Shown: one piece after another, positions 1-6,138 of the stretch
Numbering within the stretch: the first letter of the stretch is position 1
Layout of the letters: every line of letters starts with the position of its first letter
Assembly: GCF_000147355.1 (NCBI RefSeq)
Contig: NC_014506.1
Coordinates: 186,001-250,000 of the forward strand
Direction of reading: 5' to 3'
DNA length: 64,000 nucleotides
Source of the DNA: Sulfurimonas autotrophica DSM 16294
GTDB lineage: Bacteria > Campylobacterota > Campylobacteria > Campylobacterales > Sulfurimonadaceae
Program-made: the position numbers and the translations under genes
Notes under the pieces: generated by a model
The model's database searches: none
The model's input: only the letters and a program-made list of their open reading frames with translations
Told to the model about the DNA's origin: nothing

Positions 1-221
1 CTCACATTATAATCTTGATATTCCTCTTTCCAAGTCTTACAACTACCTATTTTTGTTGTAGTATCTGTACACTCAAAAGTAAACTCTTCTTTTGTGTAGA
101 CTCTTTTACCGCTTACATCACCGGTGTAACCAAATGGTTGCGATGATACTATCCTGCAACTCTCCTTGGCATTTAGCACAAGAGCAAATGATATAATTAT
201 GGTTATTATTTTTTTGTGCAT
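1..221 (-). CDS. Secreted protein of unknown function, N-terminal part (runs off window)
   Basis: An open frame starts at the ATG on the minus strand at 221 and stays open to the window edge, giving 73 residues. The first 19 or so residues are a Sec signal: two lysines, then a run of I, S, F, A, L and V, then A-K-E. The mature part contains three cysteines and reads like a small periplasmic or surface protein. I do not recognise the family. It sits 6 bases downstream of the excisionase-like gene, so the two are probably co-transcribed and part of the same integrated element. The C-terminus lies outside the window. Confidence 0.6.
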   Translation of the reverse strand, partial: MHKKIITIIISFALVLNAKESCRIVSSQPFGYTGDVSGKRVYTKEEFTFECTDTTTKIGSCKTWKEEYQDYNV

Positions 222-227
222 TTTTAA

Positions 228-479
228 TCACAGACTACGTCTGTATATTCTTTTTGCAGTGCCGTATTTATCGTTAGTCTCCAGTTCACCATCTATCATC
301 ATCTGTCTAATTTTCTGTTCGCTGATTTTTGTAATTATGTGAGCTTGTTTTACTGTAACCAGTTCATCGTTCGGAGTATTCTCATTTAGAGTATTCTCAT
401 TTAATTTTTTTTCTATTTTTCGTTGAACCAATAAAATCTCATTAAGTATATTACTATCAACTATAATTGCATTTTGCAT
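228..479 (-). CDS. Small helix-turn-helix protein, excisionase/AlpA-like
   Basis: 83 residues. The C-terminal half (about 38-83) begins D-E-L-V-T-V-K-Q-A and continues with a pattern typical of the HTH_17 / excisionase winged-helix family: a helix, a turn, a recognition helix with K-I-R-Q-M, then a short G-E-L wing and a basic tail. The N-terminal half is a variable, charged linker carrying a duplicated pentapeptide (L-N-E-N-T). Small proteins of this family act as recombination directionality factors or transcriptional regulators of mobile elements. It is divergent from the gene at 617, and the repeat-rich operator lies between them, so autoregulation is likely. The specific role is inferred. 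Confidence 0.6.
   Translation of the reverse strand: MQNAIIVDSNILNEILLVQRKIEKKLNENTLNENTPNDELVTVKQAHIITKISEQKIRQMMIDGELETNDKYGTAKRIYRRSL
374..403. repeat. 15-bp perfect tandem duplication inside the HTH gene
   Basis: GAGTATTCTCATTTA occurs twice back to back (374-388 and 389-403). The unit is a multiple of three, so it adds one in-frame pentapeptide to the linker of the HTH protein. It is probably a slippage duplication. Confidence 0.9.
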
Positions 480-497
480 ATTTTATCCTCTTGTGTT

Positions 498-600
498 ATA
501 CTACTTAGTATCATATATTGTATGTTAGTATTATATATTGTATAGATAATAAAGTCAAGGATTTAGTATAATTTATAATACTATTATCTTATATATTGTA
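498..600. promoter_or_regulatory. Repeat-rich operator between divergent element genes
   Basis: The region between the divergent genes at 479 and 617 holds two nearly identical 20-bp direct repeats (505-524 and 525-544, 18 of 20 bases equal) beginning TTAGTAT and containing TATATTGTA. A third TATATTGTA lies at 592-600. ATACTA/TAGTAT inverted pairs occur at 498-503/506-511 and 564-569/578-583. A 20-bp period is two helical turns, which suits a dimeric repressor binding one face of the DNA. The likely binder is one of the flanking HTH proteins. Iterons for a Rep protein are an alternative reading. Confidence 0.6.
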
Positions 601-616
601 CTTTTAAAGGATTAAA

Positions 617-1186
617 ATGAAATTAGAAGAAATTATCATGAAGTTATTTGGTTTTTCAAGACCAACATATTTTAAAAAAAAAAGAGAACAACTACCTATA
701 ATGGTTTTACTTGAACAATATTTCAGCAAACAGGAGTTAGAGGAGTTCGTAAAAAACAACCAAATCAAAAAGTTTGAATTAATTAAGAACATGAATTTTG
801 AAGAGTTAAAAAATAAAATAAACCAACCGAATAGAGACTTTACTCAAGCAGTCCACATCAATCGCCTACTAAATTCGACCTTTAACACCAAGGCTCTAGC
901 ATATCTATACTTCCTTCTTGAAAAATATGATATTAAAGATAGTGCTGATCTTTATAAATTTAATATTAAAAAAGATCAAGAACATTTCTTTATACGTTTT
1001 ATGTCAGACTGGTTTCATGATGAAAAAGCCAATGTTCTTTCGTTTGCACGCAACAGAAAAGAATTTAATGAATATTCTGAATTATATCTTATGAAGGAGG
1101 AAATTAATTTTATTTTTCAAAACAAAGAAGTATTCATATCATCAGTACATAAAATACTACAACAAAAACTAAAAAAAGGAGTTTAA
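617..1186 (+). CDS. Hypothetical protein, probable N-terminal HTH
   Basis: 189 residues with a good ribosome site (AAAGGA, 6 bases before ATG). The first 50 residues (E-I-I-M-K-L-F-G-F-S-R-P-T-Y-F-K-K-K) look like a small helix-turn-helix with a recognition helix, followed by a helical segment beginning L-E-Q-Y-F-S. The remainder is helical, charged and AT-biased, with no motif I can name. No transmembrane segment or signal is visible. It is divergent from the excisionase-like gene and convergent with rep, so it probably belongs to the integrated element, perhaps as its regulator. Function unknown. Confidence 0.55.
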   Translation: MKLEEIIMKLFGFSRPTYFKKKREQLPIMVLLEQYFSKQELEEFVKNNQIKKFELIKNMNFEELKNKINQPNRDFTQAVHINRLLNSTFNTKALAYLYFLLEKYDIKDSADLYKFNIKKDQEHFFIRFMSDWFHDEKANVLSFARNRKEFNEYSELYLMKEEINFIFQNKEVFISSVHKILQQKLKKGV

Positions 1187-1204
1187 AATTCTTTCTTTAA
1201 ATTA

Positions 1205-2335
1205 TTATGTAGGAACCTCTGGGTATCTAAATAAAACCGCATTCCAGTACTTTAGAGGATAAATACTTCGTTCCTCAGCCTCAAGTACTATTACCCTTAT
1301 AGAGCTAATGACACCATCAACTTTTTGAACTAAAATCTTGATTATTTTTGAGTATCTTTTTACTGTTCTAGGGGAAACTTTTGCTTGTTTAGCGATGTTT
1401 GAGTAGGTTAATTTAGTTTTATGTCGCAATAGTAATTCGAAAGCTACTTTAATCTTGGCTGCTGTCTTAATGCGCTTAATATCTTTTGTCCGTGTTGCAG
1501 ATTTACTTTGTCGTCTTGAGACTTCTTTTATATAATTTATTGGAGACATATTGGTTATCTTTTTAAACTTCATAGCTCCTGTTCTATACTTATGAGCTGC
1601 TTTAAAATTATTCTTATTCTCTTCGCAAAATGCTAGAACTGACTTTATGATTGCTTTTTGTTTTATAGGCTCATCAAACTGTTCGTTTAGAAGTTCTGCT
1701 CGTTTCTGTAGCTTTTCTAATAGATTGCTATGCTTTGCTACTTTATATCCATATAGTCGTAGCTGATTAAACAGATCTATATGTCTGCTTCCAGTACTCT
1801 CATACTCAGCTAAATCTGTATGCTGAGAAACTTTGTACTTCTCTTCTTTAATGATGAAGTTTTTAAAGTCTTCTAGGTCATACCCAAGATCATTATATGT
1901 AATTCTATATAGTTCATTGTTGAGAAAGTTTTTTGTTTGATGGTTTTGATATGCTTTATCTGCACCTATGAGTAGCTTTATACTATCAACTATGGTTTTG
2001 TAATACTTAACAGCTTTTCGATTTCTTTTGGATACAGGAATATTAAGTAGCCATACCAGGTGAGCTTTGTCATTATCTTTATTGAGTGTTTGTATTGATG
2101 GGGTTGGGAGTCCAACAGCATTCCATTCTGTTAATAGATCTTCATCATCGATATCCATGATGATTGCATTGAAGTGTGTATCGGTATTTAGTTGGACTTG
2201 TTTATATTTATGAGGATTCTTTTTGAGGTATTTAACAGGTAGGATATTCATATATCCATAGTTATGATAAAGTCTTATCTTGTTAAAGCGGTTAAGTGTT
2301 TTGTTAAGTTGGTTTTGTTGTTGAAAGTCTCTCAC
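1205..2335 (-). CDS. Plasmid-type replication initiator (ColE2-like Rep/primase)
   Basis: 376 residues. The central part (about 40-150) matches the Replicase family of ColE2-type Rep proteins: an acidic strand I-I-M-D-I-D-D-E, then L-P-T-P-S, a K-A-H-L-V-W-L-L segment, and G-A-D-K-A-Y-Q-N-H-Q-T-K-N. Residues about 150-245 resemble the PriCT primase C-terminal module, and 285-345 form a basic HTH (Y-S-N-I-A-K-Q-A-K-V-S-P-R-T-V-K-R). ColE2 Rep binds the origin and makes the primer. The start is GTG at 2335, overlapped by an upstream ATG-ATG-TGA, with no good Shine-Dalgarno sequence. This suggests coupled translation. Finding a plasmid Rep beside a tRNA cluster indicates an integrated plasmid or integrative element. 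Confidence 0.8.
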   Translation of the reverse strand: MRDFQQQNQLNKTLNRFNKIRLYHNYGYMNILPVKYLKKNPHKYKQVQLNTDTHFNAIIMDIDDEDLLTEWNAVGLPTPSIQTLNKDNDKAHLVWLLNIPVSKRNRKAVKYYKTIVDSIKLLIGADKAYQNHQTKNFLNNELYRITYNDLGYDLEDFKNFIIKEEKYKVSQHTDLAEYESTGSRHIDLFNQLRLYGYKVAKHSNLLEKLQKRAELLNEQFDEPIKQKAIIKSVLAFCEENKNNFKAAHKYRTGAMKFKKITNMSPINYIKEVSRRQSKSATRTKDIKRIKTAAKIKVAFELLLRHKTKLTYSNIAKQAKVSPRTVKRYSKIIKILVQKVDGVISSIRVIVLEAEERSIYPLKYWNAVLFRYPEVPT

Positions 2336-2388
2336 ATCATCTTGGCTTTTGAATTGAGAGTAAAAAAGTTAAGAGAGGCAAAAACCAA
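2332..2388 (-). CDS. Possible 18-residue leader peptide coupled to rep
   Basis: A TTG-initiated frame of 18 codons on the minus strand ends ATG-ATG-TGA, and its stop overlaps the GTG start of rep (sequence ATGTGA). The frame crosses one arm of a long inverted repeat. A leader peptide whose termination delivers ribosomes to rep is known from other plasmid replicons, such as tap-repA of IncFII. Here the TTG start has no convincing ribosome site, so the peptide itself is uncertain. The overlap at the rep start is plain in the sequence. Confidence 0.3.
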   Translation of the reverse strand: MVFASLNFFTLNSKAKMM

Positions 2389-2468
2389 AACTTTTTAGAT
2401 TATTTTACACAAAGAGTCTTTCAACTCTTTGCAAAGTTACAGATTTTGCCTCTCTGTGTAAAATAATC
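2372..2468. repeat. Crossing long inverted repeats in the rep leader
   Basis: Two perfect inverted repeats interlock. AGAGAGGCAAAA at 2372-2383 pairs with 2444-2455 (12 bp), and GATTATTTTACAC at 2398-2410 pairs with 2456-2468 (13 bp). The right-hand arms touch each other (2455/2456). A third hairpin, CAAAGAGT at 2410-2417 with ACTCTTTG at 2424-2431, sits between. Because the order is A-B-A'-B', the two long stems cross. With no spacer between A' and B', both are unlikely to form fully at once, so they may be alternative folds. The region lies upstream of rep in its direction of transcription. Confidence 0.85.
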
Positions 2469-2548
2469 GAATTACTCTGTGCAAAGACTCAGAAAAGTCT
2501 CGCATTAGCAAGTTTTGGCTCCCTGCACACAATAATTTAAATGTGCAG
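2431..2548. repeat. Diverged direct repeats and a hairpin, probable origin/leader region
   Basis: CTCTGTG(T/C)AAA occurs at 2452-2462 and 2475-2485, spaced 23 bp. A longer degenerate copy of 2431-2467 (CAAAGTT...TTTTGCCTCTCTG...ATAAT) recurs around 2508-2536 (CAAGTTTTGGCTCCCTG...ATAAT). CTGCACA at 2523-2529 pairs with TGTGCAG at 2542-2548. AGACT/AGTCT form a small hairpin at 2485-2500. Iterated and palindromic sequences next to a rep gene are typical of replication origins or copy-control leaders. Between 2549 and 2705 I see nothing beyond AT-rich sequence and a possible minus-strand TATAAT near 2553. Confidence 0.5.
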
Positions 2549-2705
2549 AAATTATAATAGTTTTAGAGTTTTTTTGCCTGAGTGCAGAGTGTCATTATTT
2601 TAGTTATATGGAGATATATCAGAATATATGGTGTATGAATAATTGTATTTTTGTGATTATTTTGCTTAAATTTATATATTAGTCTTAAAAAGAATTTAAT
2701 TTTAA

Positions 2706-2802
2706 GTTCCGCTGGAACCGTACCCTAGACCGTACCCAAGGAATTTATTTCATGAAGTTTTTGACTTTTCTAAAAGTCGCTTAAAGCTCGTTGTAGCTTT
2801 AA
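2706..2802. other. Structured junction next to tRNA-Leu, candidate attachment region
   Basis: In order: GTTCC/GGAAC inverted repeat (2706-2710, 2714-2718); a 12-bp tandem repeat ACCGTACCC(T/A)AG (2717-2728 and 2729-2740, 11 of 12 equal), unusually GC-rich for the surroundings; hairpin GACTTTT/AAAAGTC (2763-2778); and hairpin TTAAAGCT/AGCTTTAA (2781-2802). The last one directly follows the 3' end of tRNA-Leu and could be its terminator. Integrative elements commonly insert at tRNA 3' ends, with integrase arm repeats beside the core. The second att copy would lie left of the window, so this is an inference. Confidence 0.45.
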
Positions 2803-2803
2803 A

Positions 2804-2888
2804 TGGTGCGGATGAGAGGACTTGAACCTCCACGCCTTGCGGCACCAGATCCTAAGTCTGGCGTGTCTACCAATTTCACCACATCCGC
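2804..2888 (-). tRNA. tRNA-Leu (anticodon UAG)
   Basis: Minus-strand cloverleaf: acceptor GCGGATG pairs with CATCCGC followed by A and an encoded CCA. The long variable arm is typical of class II tRNA. The anticodon loop CTTAGGA between GCCAGA and TCTGGT gives anticodon UAG (Leu, CUA codons). It is the last gene of the five-tRNA cluster, and its 3' end faces the integrated element. Confidence 0.95.
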
Positions 2889-2938
2889 GTGGATAAGTTT
2901 TTAACGTCACTTCTGACAAAATAACATAAGAAATGTAG

Positions 2939-3015
<77 letters not shown>

Positions 3016-3027
3016 GTCAGAAAAATA

Positions 3028-3104
3028 TGGTACGCCCGATAGGATTCGAACCTATAACCCTCGGAGCCGAAATCCGAAACTCTATCCAGTTGAGCCACGG
3101 ACGC
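3028..3104 (-). tRNA. tRNA-Arg (anticodon UCG)
   Basis: Cloverleaf on the minus strand with 5' GCGTCCG, anticodon stem TCGGA/TCCGA and loop TTTCGGC, giving anticodon UCG. The T-loop is GGTTCGAATCC and CCA is encoded. It reads CGA and CGG. It is a second arginine tRNA right beside the UCU species, but the stems differ, so it is not a recent duplicate. Confidence 0.93.
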
Positions 3105-3146
3105 TACTATATTTGTTATATTATTGGTTGTTTTATATATTTTAAA

Positions 3147-3224
3147 TGGGGTGGGATACGGGATTCGAACCCGCGACCCCCGGCACCACAAACCAGTGCT
3201 CTAACCAGCTGAGCTAATCCCACC
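3147..3224 (-). tRNA. tRNA-His (anticodon GUG)
   Basis: Cloverleaf on the minus strand with anticodon loop TTGTGGT (GUG) in the stem CTGGT/GCCGG. The 5' end shows the extra G at position -1 opposite C73, the histidine identity element, and CCA is encoded at the 3' end. Confidence 0.95.
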
Positions 3225-3261
3225 ATGTTTTAGTAAAAATATAAAATTAAAATTTTAAAAG

Positions 3262-3339
3262 TGGTCGGGGTGAAAGGACTCGAACCTTCGGCCCCCTGGT
3301 CCCAAACCAGGTACTCTAACCATACTGAGCTACACCCCG
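3262..3339 (-). tRNA. tRNA-Pro (anticodon UGG)
   Basis: Cloverleaf on the minus strand with acceptor CGGGGTG/CACCCCG, anticodon stem CCTGG/CCAGG with loop TTTGGGA (UGG), T-loop GGTTCGAGTCC and encoded CCA. It is the first gene of the cluster in transcription order. Confidence 0.95.
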
Positions 3340-3452
3340 ACCTACACATTAAACAAGCACTTAATGCTGATTAATGAGGCGAAATTATAGTTAATTTGAT
3401 TCAAAATGTCAATAGTATTTCCAAATTCTTTTCTAAATTCCAATTTTTTAAG

Positions 3453-3458
3453 TATAAT
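3453..3458 (+). promoter_or_regulatory. -10 element for the SNF transporter
   Basis: TATAAT at 3453-3458 would start transcription near 3465, about 22 bases before the ATG at 3487. This rules out the in-frame ATG at 3406 as the start. Confidence 0.55.
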
Positions 3459-3486
3459 TAGCATAATTAAACACAGAAAGTTACGT

Positions 3487-4824
3487 ATGAAAATAGCTAG
3501 ATTTAGTCGGATTGGTTTTATAATGGCGGCAGCAGGCAGTGCTGTAGGACTTGGAAATATATGGAAATTTCCTTATATTACAGGTGAGTATGGGGGCGGT
3601 GCATTTGTGCTTGTGTATCTCATTACCGTGTTGCTCATTGGCTTTTCTATAATGATAGCTGAAATGCTTATAGGCTATCTTGGACGTCGGGATACGGTTA
3701 CTTCTTTTGAAGAATTAGCGCCAAAACATAAAAATTTATGGAAACTGGCAGGTTTTCAAGGGCTGGCCGGTCTTTTTATAATGATATTTTATTCAGTAGT
3801 GATCGGATGGATATTTAATTATATAGTAACGTCACTTACTTATCTTCCATCGACTGTTACAGAAGCAGAAAACACTTTTACAACTATGCTGCATTCAGAT
3901 TTTTGGACACAGCTTTTTTATCATACTGCTTCATTTGTCATTATTACATATGTGTTGCATAAAGGTTTAAAGGGTGGTATTGAAAAATTAAATATGTTTT
4001 TAATGCCGGCATTGATGCTGATCTTAGCTTTGATGTTTGCATATGCTGTTACATTGGAGGGTTTTTCTAAAGCTGTGACCTTTATGTTTTCTCCTGACTG
4101 GTCTAAAATTAATGGAGATGCTTTTGTAACAGCAGTCGGGCATGCCTTTTTTACACTCAGCCTTGGTATGGGCGCTATCATGACCTATGCGGCATCACTG
4201 GAAAAAAAGGCAAATATAGTAAAGAGTGCTTTTTGGGTTGTGTTTTTGGATACAACGATCGCAATAGTTGCGGGACTTATGCTTTTTACATTTTTGTATC
4301 AGTATGGTTCAGGTCCTGCAAAAGGTCCTGGACTTGTTTTCATCTCTCTCCCTGCTGCATTTTATGAGATGGGCATTGTTGGAAATATTTTTGCCGTTTT
4401 ATTTTTTATAGCGCTGGCTTTTGCCGGGTTGACATCTTCTGTATCGCTTGTGGAACCGATGGTGCAGTATTTTATAGACAGATTCGGCTGGAGCCGTTTA
4501 AAAGCCACTATTTCTATGGGAACGTTCTTCTGGTTTTTGGGTATTTTTGCAATTCTTTCAAATATAGATGGTGCCAAAGAGTATTTAACCTGGGGAAGTA
4601 AAAACTTTTTTGACTGGGTAGATTATGTCACAGCTGCAATTATGCTGCCTCTTGGTGGGCTTTTGATGGCTGTTTTTGTCGGTTTCGTGATTCCCCGTTC
4701 AGAAGTGGAAGCTACCATGAAACCGCAGCTTAAATGGGCTTTTTCGCTTTGGTATTTTTCACTTCGTTATATCACGCCAGTAGCGATGTTTGTTGTAATG
4801 CTCTCACTGATGGGAGTCCTCTAA
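3487..4824 (+). CDS. Sodium-dependent transporter, SNF/NSS family
   Basis: 445 residues with about 11-12 hydrophobic spans. TM1 carries the NSS signature A-A-A-G-S-A-V-G-L-G-N-I-W-K-F-P-Y, which forms the sodium and substrate site in LeuT-like transporters. G-E-Y-G-G-G-A-F follows. These are Na+-coupled importers of amino acids or related amines; the substrate cannot be read here. The start at 3487 is chosen because the protein begins M-K-I-A-R-F-S-R-I-G-F just before TM1 and the promoter lies at 3453. Its stop overlaps the start of the next gene (TAATG), so the three genes to 5307 form one operon. Confidence 0.93.
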   Translation: MKIARFSRIGFIMAAAGSAVGLGNIWKFPYITGEYGGGAFVLVYLITVLLIGFSIMIAEMLIGYLGRRDTVTSFEELAPKHKNLWKLAGFQGLAGLFIMIFYSVVIGWIFNYIVTSLTYLPSTVTEAENTFTTMLHSDFWTQLFYHTASFVIITYVLHKGLKGGIEKLNMFLMPALMLILALMFAYAVTLEGFSKAVTFMFSPDWSKINGDAFVTAVGHAFFTLSLGMGAIMTYAASLEKKANIVKSAFWVVFLDTTIAIVAGLMLFTFLYQYGSGPAKGPGLVFISLPAAFYEMGIVGNIFAVLFFIALAFAGLTSSVSLVEPMVQYFIDRFGWSRLKATISMGTFFWFLGIFAILSNIDGAKEYLTWGSKNFFDWVDYVTAAIMLPLGGLLMAVFVGFVIPRSEVEATMKPQLKWAFSLWYFSLRYITPVAMFVVMLSLMGVL

Positions 4825-5096
4825 TGGATGCAGTAAGAGAAAAGTGTATGAAAACTTTACAAAACGAGAGTATTAATCCAGTTTCGAGTATAGATTTTGA
4901 TGTTAATGGTAAAGTACACTCTTTGAGTTTTGAATATATTATAGATACTTATATGCAGGCTTCAGAGGAATCAAGGCTCGTATTTTTGAGTGCTTTGCAA
5001 AAAGCCGTCGATGCAAAAGAGATGGGAATAGAGAAGTTTTTCGAGGGAATGGGGCAACTTTTGTTGATGAGCCATTTATCCGATAAATTTCAATAA
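4824..5096 (+). CDS. Conserved hypothetical protein, 90 residues
   Basis: The start is ATG at 4824, overlapping the stop of the transporter by one base, so translation is coupled. The protein is soluble, acidic and mainly helical, with no signal or metal motif; residues 50-90 look like two amphipathic helices. I do not recognise a family. Coupling with the transporter suggests a small accessory or regulatory protein, but this is only inferred from position. Confidence 0.75.
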   Translation: MDAVREKCMKTLQNESINPVSSIDFDVNGKVHSLSFEYIIDTYMQASEESRLVFLSALQKAVDAKEMGIEKFFEGMGQLLLMSHLSDKFQ

Positions 5097-5106
5097 GGAT
5101 ATTGCT

Positions 5107-5307
5107 ATGGGATGGACATGTCAGCATGATTTTCAGGGACATTGTAAATTGTTACATGTAAATTGTATGCCAGGTACAAAAGGCTGTATTTTAAATAAAG
5201 GCAAGCATGAATATATTTTTAGCACAGGTTCCTATGAAGAAGATAAAAAGCAGCAAGAATCTAAGCAAGAAACTATAGATTTTGCTGCATTAGCAAAAAG
5301 TAATTAG
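5107..5307 (+). CDS. Small four-cysteine protein of unknown function
   Basis: 66 residues, ribosome site AAGGA before ATG. Four cysteines (positions 5, 13, 20, 27) and two histidines lie in the first 28 residues: W-T-C-Q-H, G-H-C-K, V-N-C-M, K-G-C-I. This spacing could bind zinc or an iron-sulfur cluster. The tail is charged and low-complexity. No signal peptide. It is the third gene of the transporter operon, and thiG runs in from the other strand with 4 bases between the stops. Function unknown. Confidence 0.75.
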   Translation: MGWTCQHDFQGHCKLLHVNCMPGTKGCILNKGKHEYIFSTGSYEEDKKQQESKQETIDFAALAKSN

Positions 5308-5311
5308 TCTG

Positions 5312-6091
5312 CTAAAACTGTATCATTCCATCAACAGGAGATGATGCAGTTGCATAAGGGCGTTTAGGGATTCTTCCTGCGAGGTAGCTCATGCGACCTG
5401 CTTGTACGGCATGTTTCATAGCTTCAGCCATAACCATAGGGTTTTGTGCCTGTGCAATTGCCGTATTTGTTAAAATGCCGTCCGCACCAAGCTCCATAGC
5501 ATACGCAGCATCACTCGCACAGCCTATTCCCGCATCAACAATGACAGGAACATTAATAGCATCACGAATGAATACAACATTGTAAGGGTTTTGAATACCC
5601 AAGCCGCTGCCGATAGGTGCAGCAAGAGGCATAACAGCATCTGCTCCGGCATCTTCAAGGCGTTTTGCCATAATTGGGTCATCTGAGGTATATGCCATAA
5701 TTGTAAAGCCTTCTTTGGCAAGGACTTCACACGCTTTTATAGTCTCAAGCACATCAGGGTAAAGTGTTTTTTGTGTATCGCCGATTACTTCGAGTTTGAT
5801 TAAGTCAATACCTGTTGCTTCGCGTGTTAGACGAAATGTTGTTATAGCCTCTTCAGCGGTAACACATCCTGCAGAATTTGGCAAAAATTTTACATTTGTT
5901 CCTGCAAAAGTATCACGCAGATTCTCTTTGCTCGGGTCTGTAATATTCAAACGTCTTACTGCAACGGTTATAAGTTCACTCCCGCTTGCAAGTGTTGCTT
6001 CTTTTGTTGTTTCAAAAGAGTCATATTTACCGCTTCCGACAATAAGTCTTGAACCTAGTTCATATTTTCCGATTTTTAATTTGTTATCCAT
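5312..6091 (-). CDS. thiG: Thiazole synthase ThiG
   Basis: 259 residues, full length for the family. It forms the thiazole phosphate of thiamin from 1-deoxyxylulose 5-phosphate, dehydroglycine and the ThiS thiocarboxylate. The TIM-barrel is recognisable: [10 protein letters not shown] near the N-terminus, the Schiff-base lysine (about K99) in [24 protein letters not shown], and V-D-A-G-I-G in the phosphate-binding end. Ribosome site AAGGA about 10 bases before ATG. No thiS or thiH is adjacent, so the rest of the pathway is elsewhere. Confidence 0.97.
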   Translation of the reverse strand: MDNKLKIGKYELGSRLIVGSGKYDSFETTKEATLASGSELITVAVRRLNITDPSKENLRDTFAGTNVKFLPNSAGCVTAEEAITTFRLTREATGIDLIKLEVIGDTQKTLYPDVLETIKACEVLAKEGFTIMAYTSDDPIMAKRLEDAGADAVMPLAAPIGSGLGIQNPYNVVFIRDAINVPVIVDAGIGCASDAAYAMELGADGILTNTAIAQAQNPMVMAEAMKHAVQAGRMSYLAGRIPKRPYATASSPVDGMIQF

Positions 6092-6138
6092 TTTTGTTTA
6101 GTCCTTAAGTAATTGTTAGATTTATAGCATAAGGAATC

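Noticed and set aside
2372-2548. Repeats in the rep leader as a CRISPR array
   Set aside because: Units are inverted and of unequal spacing, with no constant repeat-spacer pattern and no cas genes.
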